Shown one piece after another: positions 9,801 through 18,340 of a stretch of DNA of 64,000 nucleotides. The notes below the pieces were generated by a model that ran no database searches, was not told the DNA's origin, and was given only the letters and a program-made list of their open reading frames with translations. The number at the start of each line of letters is the position of its first letter. Positions within the stretch are counted from its first letter, which is position 1. Both the position numbers and the translations under genes were made by a program. Origin of the DNA: CAVYUC01 sp963783085 (lineage in GTDB: Bacteria > Bacteroidota > Bacteroidia > Bacteroidales > Prolixibacteraceae); NCBI GenBank assembly GCA_963783085.1, contig CAWAMJ010000020.1, positions 434,001 to 498,000 of the forward strand, written 5' to 3'.

Positions 9801-12800
9801 GAGCAACTCATCATCATCAATGATGTTATAGCGCCGTATCTTAAAATCACCGATAAACGGGTGGCCTGCTACGACGATGTGCCGCCGGTTTATAAAAATG
9901 TATCGATGTTCCTGCAAAATGGCGGGCAGGCTACCGATGATTGTAAAATTAATCCCGCTTCGTTTAAATTCATTTCAGAAAGTACCGATGACCAGACTTG
10001 CCCGGAAACCATCATCAGGATTTATGAAATATCCGATATGTGCGGGAACAGGAAGCAAACCAATGAAAAAATTGTTGTTCACGATGAAATTGCTCCGGAG
10101 ATTGTGCAAGTACCGGTGGTGGATAAAAATACCTGCAGCTTGCCCGCTCCTTACGAAACCGTCGCCGATTTCATTGATGCAGGTGGAATTGTAACCGACA
10201 ACTGCAACAATATTGAGATCACGTTTATCAGTGATTCGATTATTGGTGACAATTGTCCGAAAGTGGTGAAACGGAACTACGAATTTAGCGACGGCTGCTT
10301 CAATACTACCGTTTATCAGGAAACAATTACCATTGACGATACCAGCGCCCCGGTGGTTACTTGTCCGGCGCCGGAAACATTGAACGGCACACTTGCTGAT
10401 TTGGGCAACTTTACCGGATTAAAATATTCCGATACATTGCAGAACATTTTCCTGACAGATACTACAGCTATCGATTTGTCTGTTTCTGAAAACTGCACCC
10501 TCAGCAGCATAACTTATATCGATAAAGTTTCAGGAACCTGTCCGGTTTTGGTTGAACGTACATTCACAGTCACCGACTTGTGCAATAATCAGACTTCTTG
10601 TACGCAGGAAATTTCAATATTTGATTCTTACACACCTGAATTTGACTCCATATCGCCACTATGCAGGAATTCGGTTCCGCCAGCGCTGCCAACAATTTCG
10701 AATAACGGAATCACCGGAACCTGGCAGCCGGAAACTATTGAAACGGGGCAGGTGGGAATCTTCGAGTTCACGTTCGTCCCTGATCCCGGGCAATGTGCGG
10801 TTAAAACTTCCGTTTGGGTTGAAATTACTGATATCGTTGTTCCTCAGTTCGAAAACATAGGGCCGCTTTGTCTGGGGTCAATACCACCGGTTTTACCGGC
10901 TACTTCGCTGAACGGAATTTCCGGAAAGTGGCAGCCTGCGGTTGTGAATACCTCAACAAAAGCAGTTTCCACGTATACATTTACGCCGGATGCCGGACAA
11001 TGTGCGCCTGAAGTTTCCCTTGAAATTGAAGTTTCCGATGAAATTATACCGGAATTTAGTTTAATTGGTCCGCTTTGCATCAACGAAATTCCACCTCAGT
11101 TACCGGCAATTTCTGAGAACAACATTCGCGGTACGTGGAATCCGGCCACCATTCAAACCAGCATTCCTGATACTGTTATTTACACTTTTACTCCTGACAA
11201 CGGAACATGTGCGATTGAAGTTACGATGAAGATTGAGGTGAGGGATGAGATTGTTCCGGAATTCATGCCGCTCGGGCCGTTCTGCCGGAATGCCGAAGCT
11301 CCCGAATTGCCGGCAGTTTCTGAAAACGGGATATCAGGAACCTGGAATCCGGCGGTTATCAAAACCAATGGGCTGGGAACCACCGTTTATACGTTCACCC
11401 CTGATGATGATCGCAATTGTGTAATTCCGGCAATCATGGAAATAGAAGTGGTGAAAGCGCTGGACAACGATACCATTATGCCGGTGGCTTCCTGCCGGAA
11501 TATTACTGTTCAGCTCGATGAATCCGGAGTGGCGTTTATTCAGCCTGAAATGATCGACGATAATTCCTATGACAACTGTGCCATCGATACCATGTACCTG
11601 TCGAAAAACGAGTTCAACTGCGCGGACCTCGGGGTGAACCTGGTTGATTTGATTGTTGTGGATTATGCCGGCAACGAGGATATTTGTACAGCCGAAGTTA
11701 CTGTAACCGACAAGATCGCACCGGAAGTGGCATGTGCGGATATTACCATTCAATTGGATCAAAATGCAAGGTACACATTGAAATTTGGGGAAATCAGCGC
11801 CGGTTACTCCGACAATTGCGGGATTGAAAGTGTGGCACTCGATAAGTACGAGTTTACCTGCGACGATATCGGAACAGTTCCCGTGAAAATGACCGTAATC
11901 GACTACAGCGGCAACAGCAGCAGTTGTACGGCTGAGGTTACCATTCACGGCAACATTGCCCCCGTGGCTTTAAACGATACAGCTTATACGCTCATCAACA
12001 CTCCCGTTCAGGTAGATGTGGCGCAAAATGATTACGACATCAAAACGTCGGTCATTTCTGCAACTGTAACTACCGTTCTAAATCCGAAGAATGGAACTGC
12101 GGATGTCGATCCGGTTTCAGGAGTGATTACCTATGTCCCAAAAGAAGGGTTCCGTGGAACTGATGTTTTGGTTTATTCCATTTGCGACGACGGAATTCCA
12201 TGCGAACCGATGTGCGAAAAGGCAACGCTGGTTATTCACGTGCTTGAACCGAATATTAAACCGGTGGCCATTAATGACTATTTCACAATCATGTGTTTCA
12301 CCCTGAATGGCGAAAGTTTACTGCAAAACGATTATGATGTCGATTCGCAAAATATTTATATCGACGACCATCCGGTGCGGAAACCGGCAGTGGGGAGCCT
12401 TGTTATCCATCCGGACGGAACGTTTACCTACGAACCTGCAGAATATTACAGCGGAACCGATAGTTTCATGTACCGGATTTTCGACCGCGGATTACCATCG
12501 TATTACGATACCGCAACCGTTTATATTACGTACCTCTCGGATTTCGATTGCGACGGATTGCCCGATATTGATGACATTGATGATGATAACGATGGAATTT
12601 TAGATATTGTGGAAGGCATTCAGACCGTTGATTCTGATGATGATGGTATATTCGACAACCTTGACATCGATTCGGATAACGATGGAATTCCGGATAATGT
12701 TGAAGGCCAGGGCGAACACAATTATATTCCGCCAACCGGTGTGGATACGGATGGCGACGGATGGGACGATGCTTACGACCCGGATAACGGCGGATACAAT

Positions 12801-13508
12801 TTTGTACCGGTAAATACCGATGGCGATGCCGTTCCGGATTACCGCGATATCGATTCGGACAATGACAATGTTCTGGATTACATTGAAGGACACGATGCGA
12901 ATGCTGATGGAGTTCCGGATACCTACCGCCTGTTCAGCGACAGCGATCACGATGGGCTGGATGATGCCTACGATACATTTGCCAACTGGAACAAACCTTC
13001 GTCGCCCGATAATGAAACCGGCAGCAATGCACCGTTGCAGGACTTCGATGGTGATGGCACGCGCGACTGGCGCGATGTGAACGACGATGATGATGGCTGG
13101 CCGACTGCCGAAGAAGATACCAACCGCGATGGCGACTACAGCAACGATGATCCGGATTTGAACGGGCATCCGGAATACCTCGACGTTGGTACCGACTGCG
13201 AGTTGTTTATTCCGGAAGGCTTCTCGCCAAATAACGATGGCGTGCATGATTTCTTCCAGGTGTATTGCATCCAGAATTATCCGGAGGCTGTAATGAAAAT
13301 TTTCGATCGTTCCGGAAACCTGATTTTCCAAAAAGATCACTACGGAAACATCGGTTTCTGGGGCTCGGATGCCAATGCATGGTGGTGGGGAACCATTACC
13401 AACCGCCGTACCCGCGGAACCAGGTACCTGCCGGCCGGCAACTACATGTACGTTCTCGAACTGGGCAACGGTGAAACCCGGAACGGAACTGTGATGATTG
13501 CTTATTAA
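2648..13508 (+). CDS. giant T9SS type B-sorted repeat adhesin (gliding-associated, CHU_C), interrupted by frameshifts
   Basis: If ten small indels inside the repeats are repaired (net +7 bases), this is one continuous gene of 3618 codons. Order in the repaired protein: signal peptide (1-21); PKD-like region and an SprB-like repeat (about 215-290); 13 copies of a 52-residue repeat; 19 copies of a 53-residue repeat (to about 2058); Ig/PKD-like module; two SprB-like repeats (2155-2305); HYR-like modules; four NGI(S/T)GTW modules; cadherin/Big-like modules; an Asp-rich thrombospondin-3-like calcium-binding stretch (about 3295-3510); and the CHU_C sorting domain (GFSPNNDGVHDFF to the end). Such proteins are exported by the type IX system and held on the cell surface. 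The ATG at 2648 is preferred over TTG at 2642. No PorP/SprF partner gene follows. The reading frame changes near 3871, 5786, 5830, 6518, 6756, 6762, 6790, 6824, 7270 and 7349. Confidence 0.85.
3776..5803 (+). repeat. adhesin repeat family A: 13 tandem copies of 156 bp (52 aa)
   Basis: Copies start at 3776, 3933, 4089, 4245, 4401, 4557, 4713, 4869, 5025, 5181, 5337, 5493 and 5649. Each encodes TDTSICASELPLVWNDST, then VDFGSYVN, then PNSVGCDSVMTLNIFELP. Two cysteines per repeat could form a disulphide in each module. DNA differences between copies are mostly silent third-position changes (for example acctcg/acgtcg, ttgaac/ctgaat), so the copies are recent and have spread as DNA. A 1-base insertion is in copy 1 (3871) and a 1-base deletion in copy 13 (about 5786). 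Confidence 0.93.
5804..8830 (+). repeat. adhesin repeat family B: 14 near-identical plus 5 divergent copies of about 159 bp (53 aa)
   Basis: Each copy encodes DTLELTVCNSELPYLWNG, then QNIAGAGVYTDSLTSIITG, then CDSVSTLNLNVLPVY. It is clearly related to family A (SELP-W-N and GCDSV-TLN cores). The first 14 copies (to about 8030) are nearly identical in DNA; the last five, ending near 8830, have diverged strongly in protein and DNA. Eight of the adhesin's ten indels fall between 5830 and 7350, inside the identical copies, and break this part into open frames at about 5938-6561, 6506-6781 and 6898-7278. Confidence 0.92.
7377..13508 (+). CDS. C-terminal open frame of the giant adhesin with CHU_C sorting domain
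   Basis: This 2043-residue open frame is intact to the natural stop. It holds the last family B repeats, an Ig-like module (SISPDKQVVTEGELVQF), two SprB-like repeats (GTVKLTVSEGVPPYTYLW and the following module), several HYR-like modules with paired cysteines, four modules around NGISGTWNPA and YTFTPD, two cadherin/Big-like modules (PVALNDTAYTL, PVAINDYFTI), Asp-rich calcium-binding repeats of the DSDNDGIPD type, and the CHU_C/gliding C-terminal domain (IPEGFSPNNDGVHDFFQVYC to MIAY). That terminal domain is the T9SS type B signal. An automatic gene caller would probably start a separate gene here; the repeat upstream continues without a natural start, so it is part of the gene beginning at 2648. 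Confidence 0.85.
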   Translation: MNFNVLPVYNDTLELTVCNSELPYLWNGQNIAGAGVYTDSLTSIITGCDSVSTLNLNVLPVYGDTLDLTVCESELPYLWNGQNIAGAGVYTDSLTSIITGCDSVSTLNLNVLPVYSDTLDLTVCESELPYFWNGQNIAGAGVYTDSLTSIITGCDSVSTLNLNVLPVYIDTLELTVCNAELPYLWNGQDIAGAGIYTNSQISVVTGCDSTLVLNLNVVPEFRDTTEMFVCESELPYFWNGNEVSSNGIYSDTVQSIAGCDSILTLLLEVLPVSNDTLEMTVCKSEIPFNWNGRDIDAGGSYTDTLTSFVTGCDSILTLNLDVLPVFADTTNLTVCESELPYFWSGMNIASSGIHVDTLISVITGCDSVSMLNLNVMPVSDETVEMTICSSELPYTWNGIDVTSAGIYNTTLNTAAGCDSLLTLNVSVEPVISDTLKLTVCETELPFTWKGQQFTQADTVTLNVPSMSSDCDTLRILELSVEPEILVSLSISPDKQVVTEGELVQFTAIPVNPGSAPVYAWFVNGVEMAGKTSRTFSYTPQDGDEVYATLLSNLRCTSGIPAESNTVVITVNEPPPGEMVVVPEVLPVDCYGNNTGTVKLTVSEGVPPYTYLWNNGETSKNIYGVTAGAYTVTVTDAENNTKQLSVEVKQPEELVVSYTKVDVGYSTNPVGSIDLSVYGGSGAYTYSWTGPDGFTSDEEDIEQLAAGAYTVWVTDTSNCNAAVSVVIEASDPETVMNCPPAIELNCKNLPPAYSSLSEYEGAGGEISAVFDADVSTFRLINETSDRNNCPETVTRVYEIQDVHGNAVKCEQLIIINDVIAPYLKITDKRVACYDDVPPVYKNVSMFLQNGGQATDDCKINPASFKFISESTDDQTCPETIIRIYEISDMCGNRKQTNEKIVVHDEIAPEIVQVPVVDKNTCSLPAPYETVADFIDAGGIVTDNCNNIEITFISDSIIGDNCPKVVKRNYEFSDGCFNTTVYQETITIDDTSAPVVTCPAPETLNGTLADLGNFTGLKYSDTLQNIFLTDTTAIDLSVSENCTLSSITYIDKVSGTCPVLVERTFTVTDLCNNQTSCTQEISIFDSYTPEFDSISPLCRNSVPPALPTISNNGITGTWQPETIETGQVGIFEFTFVPDPGQCAVKTSVWVEITDIVVPQFENIGPLCLGSIPPVLPATSLNGISGKWQPAVVNTSTKAVSTYTFTPDAGQCAPEVSLEIEVSDEIIPEFSLIGPLCINEIPPQLPAISENNIRGTWNPATIQTSIPDTVIYTFTPDNGTCAIEVTMKIEVRDEIVPEFMPLGPFCRNAEAPELPAVSENGISGTWNPAVIKTNGLGTTVYTFTPDDDRNCVIPAIMEIEVVKALDNDTIMPVASCRNITVQLDESGVAFIQPEMIDDNSYDNCAIDTMYLSKNEFNCADLGVNLVDLIVVDYAGNEDICTAEVTVTDKIAPEVACADITIQLDQNARYTLKFGEISAGYSDNCGIESVALDKYEFTCDDIGTVPVKMTVIDYSGNSSSCTAEVTIHGNIAPVALNDTAYTLINTPVQVDVAQNDYDIKTSVISATVTTVLNPKNGTADVDPVSGVITYVPKEGFRGTDVLVYSICDDGIPCEPMCEKATLVIHVLEPNIKPVAINDYFTIMCFTLNGESLLQNDYDVDSQNIYIDDHPVRKPAVGSLVIHPDGTFTYEPAEYYSGTDSFMYRIFDRGLPSYYDTATVYITYLSDFDCDGLPDIDDIDDDNDGILDIVEGIQTVDSDDDGIFDNLDIDSDNDGIPDNVEGQGEHNYIPPTGVDTDGDGWDDAYDPDNGGYNFVPVNTDGDAVPDYRDIDSDNDNVLDYIEGHDANADGVPDTYRLFSDSDHDGLDDAYDTFANWNKPSSPDNETGSNAPLQDFDGDGTRDWRDVNDDDDGWPTAEEDTNRDGDYSNDDPDLNGHPEYLDVGTDCELFIPEGFSPNNDGVHDFFQVYCIQNYPEAVMKIFDRSGNLIFQKDHYGNIGFWGSDANAWWWGTITNRRTRGTRYLPAGNYMYVLELGNGETRNGTVMIAY

Positions 13509-13522
13509 ATCCGTTTTAACAG

Positions 13523-13556
13523 ATAAAAACAGGCAGCAGTTTTTCCTGATTTTTAT
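13523..13556 (+). terminator. hairpin after the adhesin gene
   Basis: ATAAAAACAGG (13523-13533) pairs with CCTGATTTTTAT (13545-13556) with one bulged base; the right arm ends in a T-run. It sits 15 bases after the adhesin stop, a fit for an intrinsic terminator. Confidence 0.5.
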
Positions 13557-13665
13557 CCAATAGTGGATGAAAGTATTAAAGCAGAACTCACAGAAATTGA
13601 GAAAACTGCCGAAAATTTGGTAACTTTTCCATGCTTTTATTCTGAATCATTTAAATCTTTGCTTT

Positions 13666-14976
13666 ATGAAATTTTCAATGCTGAAATTGATTGTATGTTT
13701 AATTATGCTCTTCCCGTTTTTTGGTGTTGCAAGTGCCATTGAAGTTGGCGTCGCCAAAATTGATATTACTCCTGCCGATCCGGTAAAATTGTGGGGGTAT
13801 TCCTCGAGGCAGGAACTTTCGACAGGAGTGCTCGACCCGTTGTTTGCAAAAGCCATTGTTTTTGATGACGGCCGGCAGCAGGCAGTCATGGTTATTATGG
13901 ATGCAGGACGAACATTTCCCGAAAAAAATCTGACGGAATTGAAACAGAAACTTCAGGAAAAATACGGGTTTTCCGCAGTGATGATTGCCGCAACCCATAC
14001 CCATGCAGCGCCAGGCTATTATCCGGAGCACGGCAATGCAATGTGGAAGGAAACAACGCTTGCAAAAATCGATGATGTAGTAAAAAAGGCGCTTTCAAAT
14101 AAAAAACCTACTGTTTTCAAAACAGCCACCGGACTGGCTGATTTAAGTTACGACCGGAGAGTTGTGAACGCCGATGGAACCGTAACCATGCTTTGGGAAA
14201 ATTTCGACCGGAAGTTTATCCGCGAAGTCGACCAAAAAGTCAGGGCTTTGTTTATTGAAGGAGCTGATGGAAATCCAATTGTTACGCTGGTTCATTACGC
14301 CTGCCACCCGGTGATGACGGGCAGCAAAAACCTGAAGGTCAGCGCCGATTTTCCTGCATATATGGCAGAAGTTGTTGAGAACGAAATTGGCGGAATGTGC
14401 ATGTTTGTTCAGGGCGCACCCGGAAATATCAATCCGTACCTTGCCGCAATTGTTACCAGAGATACGATAAATGGCATTCAGGCCATGAAAGAAGAGGGTT
14501 ACAGCCTGGGAAAATGCGTGGTGGCGCTGCACCGGCAGGCAAAACCGCTGGCGAACGACAGCCTGGAAATTCATTATTCGACCATCAGACATGAATGCGG
14601 CCCGAGGTATTCTTTGGAAGACGAAAGGATTGCGGGTATTACCAGAGGCCTTTTTTTGGAAAATACCGGGACAGCCCGTTTTTATCCTGAAATTTCGATT
14701 TTGACGTTGGGAAATGAAATTGCATGGGTGGGTTTTCCCGGTGAATTTTTCGATGATTTTCAGGTTTCGCTTCTGGAACGGTCGCCGTTTGAACATACCT
14801 ATTTTATGGGTTACTGCAACGGGCATTATTCCTACTTTCCCACCATAAAAGCCGCTGCAGAAGGTGGTTACGGAGCCGGTTATTCAACGTTAACCGAAGC
14901 AGGCACCGGCGAAATTATGGTTGATAAAGCTGTTGTTGGATTGTTTGAATTGTCGGGGAAACTCGAAAATCGATAA
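13666..14976 (+). CDS. neutral/alkaline ceramidase N-terminal-domain protein, exported
   Basis: A 436-residue protein with a signal peptide (LIVCLIMLFPFFGVASA, cleavage near residue 24). It begins the mature part with EVGVAKIDITPADPVKLWGYSSR, the usual opening of the neutral/non-lysosomal ceramidase N-terminal domain. The motif ATHTHAAPG (around residues 108-116) corresponds to the zinc/active-site region of the family, and HYACHPVMTG (around 210-219) gives further candidate metal ligands. It lacks the C-terminal domain of full ceramidases (about 650-700 residues). Bacterial proteins of this short class are mostly uncharacterised, so activity on ceramide is not certain; an amide or ester hydrolase of the envelope is the safe reading. 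It is a single gene, with hairpins on both sides. Confidence 0.8.
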   Translation: MKFSMLKLIVCLIMLFPFFGVASAIEVGVAKIDITPADPVKLWGYSSRQELSTGVLDPLFAKAIVFDDGRQQAVMVIMDAGRTFPEKNLTELKQKLQEKYGFSAVMIAATHTHAAPGYYPEHGNAMWKETTLAKIDDVVKKALSNKKPTVFKTATGLADLSYDRRVVNADGTVTMLWENFDRKFIREVDQKVRALFIEGADGNPIVTLVHYACHPVMTGSKNLKVSADFPAYMAEVVENEIGGMCMFVQGAPGNINPYLAAIVTRDTINGIQAMKEEGYSLGKCVVALHRQAKPLANDSLEIHYSTIRHECGPRYSLEDERIAGITRGLFLENTGTARFYPEISILTLGNEIAWVGFPGEFFDDFQVSLLERSPFEHTYFMGYCNGHYSYFPTIKAAAEGGYGAGYSTLTEAGTGEIMVDKAVVGLFELSGKLENR

Positions 14977-14982
14977 CCATAT

Positions 14983-15019
14983 AAATTCACGGCGTGACTC
15001 AAAGTCACACCGTGAATTT
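14983..15019. terminator. 17-bp stem hairpin after ceramidase-like gene
   Basis: AAATTCACGGCGTGACT (14983-14999) faces AGTCACACCGTGAATTT (15003-15019) with one mismatch and a 3-base loop. It lies 7 bases after the stop codon. There is no T-run, so it may act as an RNA-stabilising 3' hairpin rather than a classic terminator. Confidence 0.5.
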
Positions 15020-15086
15020 GGAAGAGACAGAAATTTTTTAATGACTATCCGCAAATGTACCTAATTAAAATTATTATATGCTGCAT

Positions 15087-15172
15087 ATCAATTCGTTAAC
15101 CCCGGCCCTAAAGGGGACGAATTGATTATCTCTGCTCCCTTTAGGGCCGGGGTATTCAGAGAGAATCAATGA
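15087..15172. repeat. intergenic palindromic element (GGCCCTAAAGGG type)
   Basis: CCCCGGCCCTAAAGGG (15100-15115) is perfectly inverted at 15137-15152. An outer pair (ATCAATTCG on the left, GAATCAAT on the right) extends the dyad. The element lies between the convergent ceramidase-like and GH3 genes. It resembles other C4/G4-flanked palindromes at 36272, 40035, 47829 and 47946. Confidence 0.7.
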
Positions 15173-15209
15173 ACATATTAGGTAGATAAACGGGCATTCA
15201 TAATTTTTT

Positions 15210-18200
15210 TTACTCGGCAAAGTAACTTCCCTCCAGCCGGATATCTTCCGAAGAACTTCCTATCATAATTGCAAATTCTCCCGGCTCCACAACCCAGTTC
15301 ATGCCAGAATCCAGCATTTTTAATTCATCGAAGCCCAATTCGAAAGTCGCCGTTTTTGTTTCCCCCGGGTTTAAACTGATTTTTTTAAAGCCTTTCAATT
15401 CTTTCACCGGCCGGACAACGCTGCTGATTTTATCGCGGACGTAAAGCTGGGCCACTTCGCTTCCGGCAACGTCTCCGGTATTTTTAACGGAACAGGTTAT
15501 TGTAGCTTTCCCGTGCGGGCCAGCCGATTCCGGCGAAATGTTTAAATCGCTGTATGCAAAGGTTGTGTAGCTCATTCCGTGTCCGAAAACAAACAATGGT
15601 TGTGAATCTTTTAAATCGGCATAGGAATTTCCCCATCCTTCCTCCAGCCAGTAACTTTTTGAAGGTTTATGGTTGTAGTAAACCGGTAACTGTCCGGCGT
15701 GACGGGGAAAGGTAACCGGCAGTTTTCCGCTGGGATTGACTTCGCCAAACAAAACTTCAGCTACGGCAATTCCGCCTTTTTCACCGGGATTCCAGGCTTC
15801 CACTACGGCTGGAATGTTTTCGGCAATCCACGGAATGGCAAGCGCCCTGCCGTTTACCAGCACGGCAACCACAGGAGTCCCGGTTTCGTAAACTTTTTGG
15901 ATCAACTCTTTCTGGAAACCGGTAAGTTCCAGCGTCGCCGCATCGTAACCTTCTCCAACAGTTCCTTTTTTACCCTCTTTTTGCCATTCATTTTCGCCGA
16001 GAACAACAACTGCCGCATCCGATTTTTTGGCTGCCTGAACTGCTTTTTGGATTTCGTTCAACTCACTTCCGACAACGTTGCAACCTTTCACATAATTTAT
16101 TTTGGTATTGTCGCCAACCACTACTTGAATACCTTCAAGAATTGTGGTGATATCCTGCAGAATCACATCCGCCGTATAATCTCCCAACTGGTTTCGTTCA
16201 TCGTCGGCGTTCGGTCCGATTACGGCAATCGACTTCAGGTTTTTCGACAGCGGAAGTACTTTTGATTTTCCGTTTTCCGCGCTGTTTTTCAGCAAAACAA
16301 TGCTTTCACGCGCCGCCTCCAGCGCCAAATCCTGATGTTCCGGATTGTGCACCACATTTTTTGCGTTTTCAACATCGGTAAACGGATTGTCAAAAAGCCC
16401 AAGCCTGAATTTCTGTTGCAACACGCGCCTCACTGAACGATCGATGGTTTCCGTGGAAACTTTACCTTCCGCAATATTCTGTTTCATTTCATCGAAATAG
16501 CCCTGATCGAACGAAATGCTCACATCCATTCCGGCGTTGGCCACCTTAGCTGCTGCATCTTTTATGTTTTTTGCAATGCCGGTATAAACCAGCGTGTTTA
16601 CTCCGTTTCCTTCGCTCAAAACCAGTCCGTCGAAACCCAATTCCCCACGTAATATATCAGTCAGAATTTTATGGGAACTATGTGCCGGAATTCCGTCGAT
16701 TGACGGATAAGTAGCCATAACTCCGAGCGCACCTGATTCTTTGACGCCGCTTTCCCAGGGGGGTAAAAAAACTTCGCGCAACGTTCTTTCCGATATTTCC
16801 ATGGCGCCGCGTTCCAGTCCGCTAACTGGCTGGCTCTGTCCCGGATAATGGCATAGTCCGGCCACTACTTTGTCGCTGCGGCTTAGGTCGTTGCCCTGAA
16901 CTGCTTTTACAATGGTTTTCGCAAACTGAGAACATAAAAAAGGGTCTTCGCTATATCCTTCCTGGTTTCGGCCCAGCCGTGGATCGCGGTTTGGTTCAAT
17001 AACCAGCGTAAAAATCTGGTGAACTCCTACGGCTCGTGCTTCGCGGGCCGCGGCTGAATAAATCCGGTCGATTAAATCCATGTTCCAGGTGCTTCCCAAT
17101 GCCGCGCCTTCCGGAAAAATGGTGGCGCCCGAACACATCAGGCCGTGCGTTCCTTCTTCGGTAATCAACAACGGGATTTTCAACCGCGTTTTCCCCAATG
17201 CAGTTTTTTGAAGTTCGTTCATGTATTCCGCCTGTTGCACCGGACCTTCGTGAAGTGCATTGTTGTGCAGCGTAAAAAAACCTCCTCCCGGGCCAATTCC
17301 CGGCATGAAAGTTCCTTCGGCAAAAGAGAGGCATTTTTCCATTTTTTCCTGAGGTGTATTTCCCAGTTCCCGAAAATAGCCGCAGGGCATATTCAACTGT
17401 CCGATTTTTTCGTCGGGTGTCATTCTGGACAGCAAGTCTTCAATTCTTTCGGAAACCGGAATTGCCGGGTTTTCGTAAGGCAGCATTCCTTCATCGAAAG
17501 CAACTTGTCCCCGCTGTTCTTTTACATATTTTGCAATGTTGTGCACGTTATCTATCCAGATTTCATTGGCCGGATCGAGCGCAAATTTGCAGATGGCTTC
17601 AATGGTATTCAATAAACTGGTTTGCCGGCCCCCGTCATTCATTTCATGCCCGGCCAGAACCAGCCAACCTCCCATTTCTTTGGTTTGATCAATTAGTTCT
17701 TTCACCTGTTCGAAACTTTTTCCGTCGAGTTCCATTCCGGTGAGTTGCGCCATATCGCAGTAAAGCGGATCGTTCGGCGCTTCGTCGAGCCAGGTGCGGC
17801 CTGATTCAAACATCGATGAAATCAGCGGAACAATGCTTTGGGTTTGTTTTGCGCGGCCGATGTAGGTTTGTCCGCACGGGTATGCGTAAGATTTTGGAAC
17901 AATTCCCAGGGTTTCGTTAATGATGTTATTGGCTGAATCCAACTCTTCGTACATACTTTCCAGCGTATAATTTTCAATGGCTTTTTCGCGGGCCCAGGTA
18001 AAATTCTGCGTGCACGGATGTACAAGCGAATGGTTGCCGATTTCGTGTCCGTTTTCGAGCGCTTTTTTCCAGCCTTCCACGCGCTGCAACATGCTGGCCG
18101 GCGACAGGTAAAACGTGGCTTTTACATGGTATTTGTCCAGCAACGGAATTCCTTTATCGATTTGGCTCAGCCGGGCATCGTCGAACGTGAAGCTCAATCC

Positions 18201-18329
18201 TATTTTTTTGCCTTCGGGCCAGTGAAATTCAGATTTCCCGGCAGCGGGGCCATAATCCTGCGAATGACCGGCATATACCGTTATTAAAAGAAGTAGAATT
18301 AAATAGATTCGGTCTGAAAATCGTTTCAT
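15210..18329 (-). CDS. polysaccharide deacetylase - glycoside hydrolase family 3 fusion, exported
   Basis: A 1039-residue exported protein (signal peptide IYLILLLLITVYAGHSQ). Residues about 30-270 are a NodB-type polysaccharide deacetylase: TFDDA supplies the Asp pair and NHSLVHP the metal histidines. Residues about 300-700 are a GH3 barrel (LLSRMTPDEKIGQLNMPCG; NRDPRLGRNQEGYSEDP), followed by the GH3 alpha/beta domain (about 700-900) and a C-terminal fibronectin-III-like domain. At the usual nucleophile site, normally SD, the sequence is GLVLSEGNG, with Glu in place of Asp; the usual KH dyad is also altered (GLCHYPGQS). It lies 11 bp downstream of an aminotransferase gene on the same strand, so the two are probably co-transcribed. 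A role in de-acetylating and cleaving one glycan is inferred. Confidence 0.88.
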   Translation of the reverse strand: MKRFSDRIYLILLLLITVYAGHSQDYGPAAGKSEFHWPEGKKIGLSFTFDDARLSQIDKGIPLLDKYHVKATFYLSPASMLQRVEGWKKALENGHEIGNHSLVHPCTQNFTWAREKAIENYTLESMYEELDSANNIINETLGIVPKSYAYPCGQTYIGRAKQTQSIVPLISSMFESGRTWLDEAPNDPLYCDMAQLTGMELDGKSFEQVKELIDQTKEMGGWLVLAGHEMNDGGRQTSLLNTIEAICKFALDPANEIWIDNVHNIAKYVKEQRGQVAFDEGMLPYENPAIPVSERIEDLLSRMTPDEKIGQLNMPCGYFRELGNTPQEKMEKCLSFAEGTFMPGIGPGGGFFTLHNNALHEGPVQQAEYMNELQKTALGKTRLKIPLLITEEGTHGLMCSGATIFPEGAALGSTWNMDLIDRIYSAAAREARAVGVHQIFTLVIEPNRDPRLGRNQEGYSEDPFLCSQFAKTIVKAVQGNDLSRSDKVVAGLCHYPGQSQPVSGLERGAMEISERTLREVFLPPWESGVKESGALGVMATYPSIDGIPAHSSHKILTDILRGELGFDGLVLSEGNGVNTLVYTGIAKNIKDAAAKVANAGMDVSISFDQGYFDEMKQNIAEGKVSTETIDRSVRRVLQQKFRLGLFDNPFTDVENAKNVVHNPEHQDLALEAARESIVLLKNSAENGKSKVLPLSKNLKSIAVIGPNADDERNQLGDYTADVILQDITTILEGIQVVVGDNTKINYVKGCNVVGSELNEIQKAVQAAKKSDAAVVVLGENEWQKEGKKGTVGEGYDAATLELTGFQKELIQKVYETGTPVVAVLVNGRALAIPWIAENIPAVVEAWNPGEKGGIAVAEVLFGEVNPSGKLPVTFPRHAGQLPVYYNHKPSKSYWLEEGWGNSYADLKDSQPLFVFGHGMSYTTFAYSDLNISPESAGPHGKATITCSVKNTGDVAGSEVAQLYVRDKISSVVRPVKELKGFKKISLNPGETKTATFELGFDELKMLDSGMNWVVEPGEFAIMIGSSSEDIRLEGSYFAE

Positions 18330-18340
18330 ATCGGATGATT

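Noticed and set aside
12600..13340. A 246-codon minus-strand frame opposite the Asp-rich adhesin region
   Set aside because: Antisense of GAT-rich codons gives Ile/Val-rich frames; it has no independent evidence.
13509..13665. A PorP/SprF-type partner gene after the adhesin
   Set aside because: No such gene is present; the next gene is a ceramidase-like protein.
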